From assembly GCF_000281045.1 (NCBI RefSeq), contig NW_008246129.1, positions 122,722 to 186,721 on the forward strand: a stretch of 64,000 nucleotides of DNA. Direction: 5' to 3'. Both the position numbers and the translations under genes were made by a program. The first letter of the stretch is position 1, and each line of letters starts with the position of its first letter. Under the pieces are notes generated by a model, which saw only the letters and a list, made by a program, of their open reading frames with translations, did no database searches and was not told the origin of the DNA. The DNA comes from Saprolegnia diclina VS20. Taxonomy: Eukaryota; Oomycota; Saprolegniomycetes; Saprolegniales; Saprolegniaceae. Positions 21,181 to 31,626 of this stretch are shown in pieces.

Positions 21181-22277
21181 CTATATGACATGTGCGTGAT
21201 CGTGTTTCGCGTTGTCTTCATCTATAAAGACTTCGTACACATAGAGACTAGCAACTTCCTTCTTCATCATTTGCTCGCCGGGCTGTGGCTGCGCAGGTGA
21301 CGGCGCGGGGATTCGACTTGCTCTCCTGTAGTGACGCGGGGGCGCTTGTGGCCGCCAGTTAGGTCCATGGTGACAAGCTTCATCTCGCATCTCGCTCAGC
21401 GGGGCGCTGTCGCAGCGGTCGTGGAGCGCGACGTCAGCGAACGTGCTCGGGTAGAAGGTGCGGGCTATATGGCTAAGTTTATGAATTAAGTTAGTCCATT
21501 ATCTCAGCAGGATATTCCAGATGCACTGAGGCATTGAAACCGGGTCCGTCGTGCTTGAACTGCGTCTTCAGGTTAGACAGGAAGTGGATCAGTGCTCGAG
21601 CGGGATGACGTAGCCTCCCACAACAAGCATGGCGACAGCGTTCATTGCCTTGCCACGATCGGCAAAAAGTGCGAGGTCGGCCAAGTTGATGCCAGAGCGC
21701 ATGCACAGCCGCAGGAGCCAAAGGTAGTTCTGTTGCGATGTCGCTCAGCGGAAGACGACATTGTGGACCGCCACGTCATCTATGCTGCATGTGGCTAGCT
21801 TTAGTCGTTCAGTTAGTCGAAACAAGATCTTTAGTAGTAGTAACGGACCGACCTTTCGGGGCCGGAAGAATGCAACCACTTTCCGATTTGCAAGCTTCCT
21901 CGCAAGAAGTTCTTCACAGTCTCAGCGGGTACAAGAGCGACGGCGGGGACGATGTTGCGGCCGTTGGCGTCGCGTTGAACAAGGCTGAGGTAGACACCAG
22001 GGTCCTCGGCCTTCACGACCGTCCCGTCGGTGCCGAGTACAGACGCATAATGGTGGTGCTTGATGGAGGCCCCGAAGTAAAAAAAGCTCGGTCGGTAGAA
22101 GTGCTTGCTATCGTTGAGCCGCACGAATGTCCTGGAGGAGCCACGGCAGGAACGTGTAGCTCGCGTCACTCTATCACAAAGCTTGGATGATACATAATCG
22201 TGGACTACAAAAGCTACCTGAGCCGTCAGAGACGCAATGACCCCGACCTTGACATGAGCCACGAAGACATCCGGCAA
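21181..22277 (-). pseudogene. Decayed MULE-type transposase
   Basis: Three pieces in different frames, in transposase order. 22277-21831 includes GTDGTVVKAEDPGVYLSLV and QRDANGRNIVPAVALVPAE, matching the first catalytic Asp region of MULE transposases (DGT... followed by GRDANxxxxPLAxAIV). 21729-21589 includes NYLWLLRLCMRSG and LADLALFADRGKAMNAVA, the second Asp region. Around 21600-21550, LIHFLSNLKTQFKHDG resembles the segment after the catalytic core. 21390-21181 has a Pro/Arg-rich tail (RRASRIPAP) common at the end of such proteins. The breaks between pieces have no splice signals that restore one frame, so I read this as a pseudogene. Confidence 0.65.
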
Positions 22278-22685
22278 CGCCGACCCACCACCGTCCGACT
22301 ATCATGTTCCATTAGTGGTTGGAAGGATGGATGCGCATATTTATACCAGGATCGTCGTTGCCAATGCGCGTGCCGAGATCTAGTGTGCACCAGCTTGTGC
22401 ACGTTTGCCATGGCCACGGCTTCTCGCACGGAGGCTGTGCTCATCGACATGCAAGTGTAGAGTGCTCAAGATTTACTTCTATACATCGGAAAGAAGTTGT
22501 GTGTGAGGTTTCCGTTTACATAGTGTCCATCGCGTACTCTTCACGACGTAGTGGACTTTCGCTGTCGTCTTTTTGCGCCTTCGAGCCTACGGAAGTTGTT
22601 CGATTGTCACTCTTGATTGTGCCATCGCATCAAGTAGTACCGTGTTTGGCCACCTTGACACTGAACCTCTTCTGGAGTGCGAAGA

Positions 22686-23030
22686 GGCTTCACCGCCTCT
22701 TATTGCCTTGCATCACGTTTACTACCCGCTTGGTCTCCATCCTGGTCTGGTGGGGTGGGGTACCTTCGAAATGGCCCACTTACCCGGTCACGCACACTAT
22801 TTGTTATATTTACATCAAATAGTGTGAGCTGCTAAACGTGTCTGGACACTATTTAGTGCAAGGGCAACCGTGCTGGGCTGCAGGAATTACTATGATTCCG
22901 TCCAATCAGCTTCGTAATTTGGCCTATTTCGACCAATCAAATGTCTTGGGGACCAAGTGATAATATTGGCAAAAAGTTGGGGACCAATTGATAATATATC
23001 GCCAAAATGGGGACCAAGTGAAAAATACTC
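22686..23030 (-). repeat. Right terminal inverted repeat (345 bp)
   Basis: Mirror copy of the left repeat. The match stops abruptly at 22686: inside that point the two sides read AAGTGTG and TCTTCGC, so the repeat border is sharp. Confidence 0.9.
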
Positions 23031-23039
23031 TGTCGTACA

Positions 23040-23502
23040 GTGCAGGAGCCTGGTGCTGGATCCCACGTGGCAGCTTCGTGTGCCACCCTTGCGTGCGTCG
23101 TTGAGGTAAAGATGACGCGCGCGTGTGTGCGGACGTGTTTCTCCTTCAAGCGCGACGTGTCTATTCGCCGCGCGTTGCCTTCAAGCTGGTTTCTTTGCAC
23201 GTTGGCGGCAAGCATGCGTCAGCACGATCGAACTGAGCGCGATGGGCCAAGAACCGCTTCGTCGCATTGCTCGCTCCCTATAAGAACTAGACTTCCATCA
23301 GTCCAAGCAGCCAACAACATGTTGACGTCATGCGTCGTCTCTCGAGATCACCCATTCTTGGCCGCGCCTTTAGCTCCATGACGTCGAGATACGGAGACAT
23401 GGCAATGAAAGTGAATAAATTAATTCGATCGCGCGGCAGTTGCGTGTGATGCACAGCGAGCGCGGTTCATAGTACTATCGACTAATAGCTCGGCGCGATA
23501 AG
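23040..23502. other. Intergenic region right of the transposon
   Basis: 463 bp with no supported gene, tRNA or repeat. It lies downstream of the FYVE-RING stop codon and should hold its 3' untranslated region. Confidence 0.4.
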
Positions 23503-24084
23503 TTAGAGGGAGAAAAATCGTTGGAAGCTCGTCATGTCCCGCGGTAGCTTGTGTCGACAGAGTGGACACTCGTCGTGCGAAGCAAGCCACGGAAACAGAC
23601 ACGCGCGGTGAAAGACGTGGTGGCACGGCAGCTGCACGACCTTTGTGTCCCCCCGAAATGCCTCGAGGCACACGGCGCAATCTTTGTTCCAGCAGCTATC
23701 GTGAGCAGAAGCGTAGGGAAGCGTCGGAAGCGCGTCCAGAAACCGCGGGCACGTTGCGCGCTTCTCCAAGTGACTCGGCGGCTCGAGGATAAGGTCGTTG
23801 TGCATCGCCAGGGTCCGCGCCGAGAGCGTCGCATCGGCGCACGACGGACACGACCGCCCGACGTTGGAGCGCGTGTTGATAAGGTACACGGTCTGGCTGC
23901 ACTTGCCGCAGACAATGTCGCCGCAGACGCGGCAATGGTGGCGTCGACGCAGGAGCGAGAAGCCTTTGCCGCAGCCTGTGCACTGCGTCCGCGCTCGGTC
24001 GGGCACCCACATAGCCCGGGCGCACGCGCTGCGGATCTGCGTACCCCGCCCGATGAACGACGACGTTGACGATGCAGTCTCCAT
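23503..24084 (-). CDS. FYVE and RING-H2 zinc-finger protein, probable E3 ubiquitin ligase
   Basis: An intronless 193-residue protein. Residues ~25-80 form a FYVE-type zinc finger: WVPDRARTQCTGCGKGF, then RRRHHCRVCG (the basic PI3P-binding R-R-H-H-C-R signature) and CGKCSQ. Residues ~135-180 form a RING-H2: CAVCLEAFRGD, then CHHVFHRACLFPWL and CPLCRHKLP. FYVE fingers bind phosphatidylinositol-3-phosphate on endosomes and RING-H2 recruits ubiquitin-conjugating enzymes, so an endosomal ubiquitin ligase is likely. The start is the ATG at 24084; the frame extends to 24138 but from a GTG. CCAAT (24157-24161) is 73 bp upstream and overlaps the end of the next upstream gene. Confidence 0.85.
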   Translation of the reverse strand: METASSTSSFIGRGTQIRSACARAMWVPDRARTQCTGCGKGFSLLRRRHHCRVCGDIVCGKCSQTVYLINTRSNVGRSCPSCADATLSARTLAMHNDLILEPPSHLEKRATCPRFLDALPTLPYASAHDSCWNKDCAVCLEAFRGDTKVVQLPCHHVFHRACLFPWLASHDECPLCRHKLPRDMTSFQRFFSL

Positions 24085-24160
24085 GCTGAGACGACGGTTG
24101 ATTGCTCTTGGTGTTTTTGAAAAATGACCCGCAAGCACGTATCCGGACAGGACGGGCCAA

Positions 24161-27100
24161 TCAGCGCCGCGGGGCCGGCAAGGGTGCGTGCGCTTGTGCC
24201 ACGCTTGGGTCGGAGACGCGCAGCGCGCCTATGGACGGGCGACCTATCTTCTGATTCCGTGCTATTGGCAGTACAGCCGCTGTTAGATCATGCAGATATG
24301 TATGTATTCGTAGCAGCGTACGCGGACGGCCATGGCGCAGGCGGCATGCTTTCTCGGACACCGCCGATGCGGCATTGGCCGCTCGTAGCGCACTGTCGAG
24401 GGTGTGCGCCAGCTGGTTCTCGACGCGTATTTGATGTTGCAGCTTGCGTTGAAGACTCAAGGAATCATCGCGCGGCGCTTTTGCGAGGACCGGCCCGACG
24501 GCTTCGCAAGGTGCGATCCGTGGTGAACCAAAGGAGCCGAGGACCTTGCGTTTCGGGGCCAGGTCGGCCGCCGTGGGCGGTGCGCGCGGACCTCGAACAG
24601 CGGCGCTCTTTGGTGGTGAGGGCGCGCGTGGAAGGGCGCGTTGCAGCAAGAAACGCGGTAAAGCGAGCCGGTTGTTGCGGAGCGTCGTAATTGGTACGCA
24701 CTGCAGGAGCGGTAAAGTGCTCGCAGTCACTGGTTTCGGGTGCGAGCTCGTCGCCAGCTGTGTCGCGGTCTACCGACATACGCCATTGCAGTAGCCATTC
24801 GACTTCAACCCACAGAGTAGAAACAAGCAGAGTGACCTCTTCGCGATGCGCGTGCCACTCGAGCTGGGCGCGCCACACCTTGCGCAGTGCACCCAGGCCG
24901 CGTTTGCCCAAGATTCGTTGCAACTACACAAAGCGCTATGTCTCGTCATCGCACGAGGAAGGATACGCGTACCATGAAGGGCGCGCCGGGGTAATGCAAT
25001 ACGAGGAGCGACACGTCGCGACTGGATGCCACGAGCTCCAGCGTGTGCCACGAATCGTCTTCACAGAGCGCAACGTTCCCGCGGCTCAACGTGGCGACGT
25101 GTGCGTCCAAGCGCAGCGTAGGCTCCCGCCACCTGCGCGCGTCGTTGAGTTGATTGGTCGCTAGAAAAGCCAAAAAGCATCCTACGACTTTTCGTGGATG
25201 GCTCGGCGCAATGCGAGCTGACGTTGCACGATGCACTCGCCGTCTTGAATCAGAACGAGCGCGTCTGAAGCTTTCGGCAAGGGCAAAATCACTACATACA
25301 GCATGGCGGTCAACGTCTCCATGCATCTGAGTCTGTGCAATGCAAACACGCAGTCTACCGTCCATGCGGCGACAGGCGCGGGGCGTGAGACCGTACCAGA
25401 GCGAACACGCGCGATCGCGGTCGAGGGCTCTGAGCGCGTCCGTCTACAAACACGCAACCCACGTCGTTGAAGTTGCCGCGATCGGGTGACGCATTACATG
25501 CTGAAGAAAGGCCAGGCGGTCTTGCTGCTCCACAACACCCGGCCACGACTGGAGATACTCGACCTTATTGATAGCAACGACACGCGCACCGTGAGTCGCA
25601 ATGGCCGAAATTTGCCGGTGGTTCTCAGCGGCCAGCACCTCGTACTCGCCAAAGACGTCGCCGTTGTTGACTGTGCGCACACGAACGTAGCCCGTGAGCT
25701 CGGCAGCATCGGAGGTCGAGGTGAGTGGCGTCGATGTCGATAGATCGATCGTGGTACCAGCTGTCTGCACCAAGTCGACGGACCCTGACACGAGCACGAA
25801 GACGCGCTCTGTAGACGCCCCCTTTGTAAATACTAGACGCACTTCAACACGTCTGTAGACTGCACGCACGAACCGTACCGTAAGCATTGGGCGCAAATGT
25901 CTGAAACAGCGTGCGCTCGCAAATCTGCTCTCGGAGGGCCGTCGCCATTTTGACAAAACAGGGCACGTCCACGACAATGTCAAGCACGAGCTGAATGCGC
26001 TTCTGGCGCGCAAAGGCAATAACGCTCGGCCACTGCGAGCGCTGCGCCCGCTTCTTGAGTACAAAATGAACTACAAGCTTCCACAGATCCCGCGCGCGCC
26101 TACGTGACGTGACTTGTGCTCCTCAGCCGTCAAGCAGGCCAAGGTACTGGGAGCCCTGGTGGGATGGACGGGGTGCAGGACGGCCAAACGCAACTAGATT
26201 CTCATATGCATCGCGATGCAAAACAAGCATCGCCGCGGCCGTCGTCGTCACCTGCAGCAGAGTAGGGTTCACACAAGGATATGCGATTGGACGCACGATA
26301 GTCGATGGGTGGAGAAGGCCTCCATCAAAGAGAGCGCGCTCGCAGATGACGTCGCCCGGACCCAAGGTGGCTTCGCGAACGCCTCGACGGTCGCCGTTGA
26401 CAGCCACCGGGACGGGGGATTGCAAAAGCTTTTTTATGCTACGGGTGCTTTTACGGAAGAGGGCACCGATGAATGTCTCTGCGCACCTCGTGGTCCGCGC
26501 CGATGGCTCCTTGGAGAGATGCATGAGTGCCTTCATGGGGTTGTCATCGCGCTCGGTGATGACAAACTTGCGTTTGGACGGTGGTCGCCACGTCACCTTG
26601 GGGTCCACGGACGTCCGGCGGGTCCTATGCCACCAAGTCGGCTCATCCAACTGGGTGTTATCTAGCGTACCAAATCGCGGGGGCGCGCTGGACAAAGACA
26701 TCCAAGCTGCCTGCAAGGACGATATAGAGCGCTACAGAGAGACTTGTGCTGCCATCGACTTTGCCACAATGCTGTACCTTCCTGGCTCTCGCCTTGCTTG
26801 CACACTAGACATGCATTTAGTTGTGCTTGCAAGCACCATGGCGACCCACCGAGCTCGCCCGGCTGATACGTGACAAAGCGCGCGTCCTCGTGCACCAAGT
26901 TTTGCACCGCGATGGGAAAGGTGTCACGAAGTCCCGTCATGTCGAAAAGCTGGGATGTGAGCTCGTGCGCGCTAGCTCGTCGCGAATGCCTACGTTGTCG
27001 TCACATGGGGTAGTCGCAGAGGAAAATTACCCTTCATCAGTAGTGCTGTCGTTGGACGAATGACGCATGTGCCACCGAGCAATGTCGTCAACGAGCTCGA

Positions 27101-29876
27101 CAAGCGCGGGTCGAGTTGGTGGTAGAAGACCCCAGTGCAAGATACCCACCTTGCCTTCCGAAATGGCTACGGCTGACTGCGCTTGGAGCGCGCTGCCAGA
27201 CTGCATGGAGCCCACCACGTCACCAATGCAGAGCGTCGTGAGGAGGTCGGTGCTGTTCATGCGCGTCACAGCGTTGGCAGTGCGGTGCGAATCGAACGTG
27301 ACACTGCTCGCAGCCTCTGTCCCGAGTCCGCCCTCGTCGTCCAGAATCGCGTCTACGATACACCACGACTGAGTGCTTCTCAACATTTATCGTTCTGACG
27401 CTGGGACGAAGCCGACTGCACAAGAAGCAGCGAACCAGCAAGGACAAGAATAATCGCGTGAGGGCGGAACTCGTGCACGTCCCAGAGCAGCTGGTTGTGT
27501 CGCACCTCGACGATCTCCATGCCCTGCAGCAGACGGAGGCGTACACAGTAAGGCACAGCTCGAAGCGCGTCGTGGTGGCCGAGGTACGTTGCGAGCTTCT
27601 CGAGTGTCAAGCACGTCGGGTCGCGCGGCTTGACGCTGGCATTGTCGAGTACAAGGCGGGGCTGGAACAGCAATACCTCGTCGTCATTGTCGTTCTCCTG
27701 GCGGAGAAGACCGAGAACGTCCGCCGCTGGCAAGTGCAACACCGTGGCCGTTGTGATCCCTGGTCAATTAATCGTTGACTCGAGCGTTCATATAGAGGAC
27801 TACCCTTGGCAAGGTTGCGCGAGACGACATACGTCGACTGGCTGTGTGAATTGGTCAGAAGCGGCACGTGGCCGAAGGCAGAGCCGATACCAAGGCTCGT
27901 GAGGAACTGCCCGTGCTTCTCGTTGGAGCTCACAGCGTGCTCTCCACCATGCAGTTCGACTTGCACAGCAACGCTTTGGCGTCGTCGCACTTTGGTCGAA
28001 GTAAGGCGGTGGATGTTGACTGCACCGGTTAGTAGCATATACATGCCATCGCTCCTGGAGGACATTTGTCACGTATCAACTCAAGAACTTCGTAGCGCAC
28101 CGGTGGTTTTGCTCGACGAGAACGGTACCGGCGTCGACAACAGTGATCGAGGCGTGCTTGGCAATGAAAGTCAAGTCCACGGAATTGAACTGTCGCCAAA
28201 AGATGCGCGCGTCGCAGCGTAAGAGGGCCGAGACGGTCGTTCGCACGTGGTCTAGACTCTGCTCAGCAATCCCACGAGCAATGTAGAAAAGACAGAAACG
28301 ACCTTCGGCGCGGTCCGCGCATGGGGTCGAACACAGTCGTAGAAGCTCGTTGACATCGTTGTGAGGCGCTGCCATCTCTACCAGGGCATCCTCACAGAGA
28401 ACACGGTCGTAGTCGGTTTGCAGTAGCACAATGACTGTCACCTGCCATAAGAATCAGTCTCTATGCTCACAGCGAGGCCACGTACTGGCGACAGCGTCCG
28501 CAAGGTGGCGGCCTGGGTCGAGCCAAACCCTTTCTGCAAGGCCACTTCGCCAAAGCACTCGCCATGCGAGAGCTCGCCGATGACGGGCCCGTAGAGGGCT
28601 TCGTGCTCGGAAGTGGATGATACAACTGGACTAGAACTTGGTACAAGTTTGGAGCCTTCGGTGGTATCATGAACGTGAATCTGCAGCTGGCCGGCGGCAA
28701 CAACCACGAGCTTCGCCAACGTGCTCTCTTGATGCAGCACGATTGCGTTGGCAGGGAACGTTTGTACCACCTGTGGTCGCATGCTCCATGAACAGAAATG
28801 TAGGGTTGAATGTACCAGCTTGCAAGCGATCCGCTCGAGTGTCGGCCGCGGAAGACATCGAAAGGTGTGAAAGTGGCTCAGGAATACCGAGAGCTTGGCG
28901 CTGTCCTCGCGCGACCGGCGGTGCTGCTCACACTGAGCGGCGTAGATGTACTCGGCCGCGATTAATGAGCTGCTGCCGTACGTCAAGAGCGTCTTGTACG
29001 CGGTGGCCGAGAGCGTCACAACCTCTACGCATTGTCCAAACACTATTTAGCGATTCGATCCTTGGGGTCAGTAGACGAGCACGAACTTGCGCGCGACTGC
29101 GTGAGGACCGTGGTGGCCCGCAGCACGTTGCCCAGCAGGGCGCCCTAGACACGAAGTGGAAAGGCAGTTGCTGTGTGCACGAGGTTTTCCGTCGTACCTC
29201 CCCAAAAACCTCGCCCACGGAAACCGTTTGAATACAGTCACCCATGTCACTGTCGTCCACTTCGCTGGCGTCGTAAAGGGCGTCGTGCGCTGCTACGCTC
29301 ACAATGGCACTGTTCTTGTAGATGCTAACGACGCCGTCGAGAACGACGTAGAGACTCCCAAAGCCCGTGATGCGGTCGCCTTGGCGATAGACAACTTGTC
29401 CGTCATGAAGTGTTCGATAGCGCAGCTTTTGGCACACGTCTACTTGATACGATGAGTGAATACACCGGTGCAAACGTAGGAGCAACGTACACAGCTTGAC
29501 AATGTACGGGAGGGAAGCAAAGAGGGCGATGCTCTCCACCAGCTCCATCTACGGGTGCTTGAGCACAAGCCACAAAACCAAATTCCGAGCGTACCAGCAG
29601 CTTCAAGTCGACGTCCGACCGGTATTGCTCTCTACACGGGATAAACCCCATGACCACAGCTCGTGATCCAGAAGCCTACTGCTTCCTAGCGGCCGCATGA
29701 AACTGGCGGGTTTTCGCGGCCGACCATGTGCTGGGCACGAAAGGGACGACTGCCGCAGCGGATCCCGACGGCTTGGCTGACGGGCCGACATCATCTCGGC
29801 GTCCAAACGTTCGAATGGACCGCAGGAGCGCGCGAATCTTCTTCCAGCGCGCGACGGCGACGGCGCTCGAGGGCAT
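24161..29876 (-). CDS. Protein with seven tandem cyclic-nucleotide-binding-like domains
   Basis: Twenty exons reconstruct a 1607-residue protein with no frame break: 29876-29680, 29631-29595, 29548-29198, 29144-29087, 29042-28486, 28441-28101, 28054-27804, 27759-27400, 27352-27031, 26989-26850, 26804-26778, 26731-26671, 26624-26148, 26099-25879, 25832-25498, 25443-25407, 25354-25223, 25181-24973, 24923-24782, 24729-24161. Introns are 41-54 nt. Seven beta-roll cores are visible, for example SLYVVLDGVVSIY, KLVVVAAGQLQIHV, GMYMLLTGAVNIH, AIILVLAGSLLLV, ALYIVLAGSLDVF, RVFVLVSGSVDLV and DALVLIQDGECIV. Only the first keeps the phosphate-binding cassette (FGEGALLGNVLRAT). No kinase, GEF or channel segment is present; the tail (~190 residues) is basic and Pro-rich. 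It is perhaps a soluble cAMP/cGMP sensor or scaffold. The intron at 25355-25406 and the last one (24730-24781) are the least certain. Confidence 0.75.
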
Positions 29877-29987
29877 CGCTCGTTCGGTTTCGCGTTGGCT
29901 TTTCCCGATGTGAAAATCGGCTGACGGTAAAAGCTAGGCCTTTTCGAACCTAACTAGGACCACAGTGTCCTAGTCTTGTGATTCGTG
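29877..29987. promoter_or_regulatory. Short bidirectional promoter region
   Basis: 111 bp separate the start codons of the seven-domain cNMP-like gene (-) and the secreted cysteine-rich gene (+), so both promoters must share it. No clear TATA or CCAAT box was seen. Confidence 0.35.
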
Positions 29988-30410
29988 ATGCGGTGGGCTT
30001 GCGTCGTCCTGCTGGCGCTCACGCTGGGCAACACCGCCGAGGCGAAAGGCAACCGCTACGCCCGGGTATGCTCACGGGATGCATTGCTGTGCTACGACGT
30101 AGCGCTCGTGGCGTAGGTGGATCGCAAGTGGAAGATGCAGAAGAAGGCGTGCACCGACGTCGACTGCAGCCACTTGGCGCCGGCCGTCAATATGAACTGC
30201 GTCAACGAGTGCACATCGCCCGACTGCTACGCCTCAGTGTATGCCTCGGAGCCGGTAGTATCTCGTTTGCAATGTACCAAGCTTGATGCATTGAGGTAGC
30301 TGGAGGACGGCGAGGTCGACGACTACCGAGCCCATCGCTTCACGAGCTGCCTCCGCAAGGAATTTTTGAAACGGAAACCGACTGCCCAGTCGAATCGCGA
30401 TGAGCTCTAA
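29988..30410 (+). CDS. Small secreted cysteine-rich protein (DUF4787-like)
   Basis: Exons 29988-30065, 30117-30254 and 30300-30410 (introns 51 and 45 nt) encode 108 residues. The first exon is a clear signal peptide, MRWACVVLLALTLGNTAEA. The mature part has six cysteines, with NCVNECTSPDCYASVYASEP, then LEDGEVDDYR and a final Cys in FTSCLRKEF. The C...C.SP.CY..VY...PLE.GE.D pattern recalls the conserved eukaryotic family DUF4787, whose function is unknown; this assignment is from memory of the pattern. It is likely secreted or in the endoplasmic reticulum lumen and disulphide bonded. It converges on the carrier gene, with 34 bp between the stops. Confidence 0.7.
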
Positions 30411-30444
30411 CGCATTGTACTAACGTTGTCGATGTTATCTACTA

Positions 30445-31441
30445 CTAGGTCTCTTGCCGGACGGGCCAAAGCGGCATGAGGAGGTCCACGCTCTTCTCAA
30501 ACGAGATGAACTGGACGGCGTTCACTGGCATCGCACGGACCAAGCACGGGCTAAGGCCTCTAAAGAAGCGGCGGACGCCATCTTCCGCATAGAGCTTGAG
30601 CACGCAGTCGTGGAACCCGCGGTACTTGCGCACACGCGGGTCGAGCGCGTCGGCCTGGATCACCGACTTGATCGTGTCGAGCGGAAAGCTGATGCACCAG
30701 TACATGAGACCTGCGACGGCGCCCGAGTAGCCGTAAACTTCGAGGTCGGTGAGCGGCCGCCGCAGGATCGTTTGGGACTGCAGCACGCCCTTGGCCTTCT
30801 CGTACGTGAAGAAGTACGACGTGTTGCCAATCATCTCGCGATAGCATGTGGGCACAAAGCCACGGTAGAGACCCTACAGAATCTAGTTTAGTTGAGACGC
30901 GAAAGCCGGGGTTTACGTTGCGAAGGCCGTACGAGGCAAAGATCTGGCGGGCTTGCTGCAGCGTCGTCACTTGGCTCGTCGCTTGCGTCTAGCATACACA
31001 ACTTAACATCACGACACGACTCGAATGGCTGCCTACCTGCATGCGGATCATCGTAATCTCAAACGGGGTGTAGAGCATGGCCTCGACGAGACCCGTGCAA
31101 GACGCCGCCGCCGTGAGCACGAGCTTTGGGTGCTTCTCAGGCGACCCATCGCCGGCCGAAGGCGTGTAGAAGATGTACTTGAACTGCGCCATGAGGCCAA
31201 AGAGGAACGAGCACCCAATCGCGGACCGAGCAACCTGCGATGACGCACCGCGGTAGAGTGAGAGGAAGCCCTCCGAGCGCACCGACTGCACAAGACACTG
31301 CAGTGGCGACGCCGACGCGCCGCCGTGCATCTGCGTCTGGATGCGCGACTTGACCGTGTCGAGCGGGTAGCCGACGATGGCGCCCGTGACGCCGGCGACG
31401 GTCCCGCTGAAGAAGTGCGTGATGACTGTCTCCAGTTGCAT
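30445..31441 (-). CDS. Mitochondrial carrier (SLC25 family)
   Basis: Exons 31441-31037, 30988-30917 and 30873-30445 (introns 48 and 43 nt) give 301 residues, the usual carrier length. It shows the three-fold carrier structure with signatures YPLDTVKSRIQTQ, TPFEITMIRMQ and FPLDTIKSVIQAD (PX[DE]XX[KR]), each near the end of an odd-numbered membrane helix, and glycine motifs such as FLSLYRGASSQVARSA and GLYRGFVPTCYREMIGN. It resembles the basic amino acid/carnitine branch, but the substrate cannot be fixed by eye. The start is the ATG at 31441 (MQLETVITHF), with ATTGG (31515-31519) about 75 bp upstream. It is divergent from the Dus gene. Confidence 0.85.
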
Positions 31442-31626
31442 CTTGAAGCGAGAACCAAGGAGAAGTAAACGTTTTAGTGGTGTGCCAGCTGCTGCGACAT
31501 GCGCACGCAAGGCCATTGGTCAAAAAGAGGTGCATTTCAAGCGATATGGCGATCGGATTGGTGGGTAGACTGGAATTTCAGCGTATCCAACGGATGGTAG
31601 TATTGTCATTCTGCCAGCAAAAAGCG

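Larger units (their letters stand above)
20581..23039. mobile_element. Mutator-like DNA transposon with long terminal inverted repeats
   Basis: The element spans 20590-23030 (2441 bp). It starts GAGTATTTTTCACTTGG and ends with the exact reverse complement. The flanking 9 bp, TGTCGTACA at 20581-20589 and 23031-23039, is a perfect direct repeat, that is, a target-site duplication. The terminal inverted repeats are 345 bp each and look identical base for base. Long TIRs with a 9-bp duplication are the hallmark of Mutator-like elements (MULEs), and the interior carries broken pieces of a MULE transposase on the minus strand. Identical TIRs indicate recent insertion, while the transposase is decayed, so the copy was probably moved by an enzyme made elsewhere. 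Confidence 0.9.

Noticed and set aside
24691-25164. 157-codon + frame
   Set aside because: Antisense to the last exons of the cNMP-like gene.
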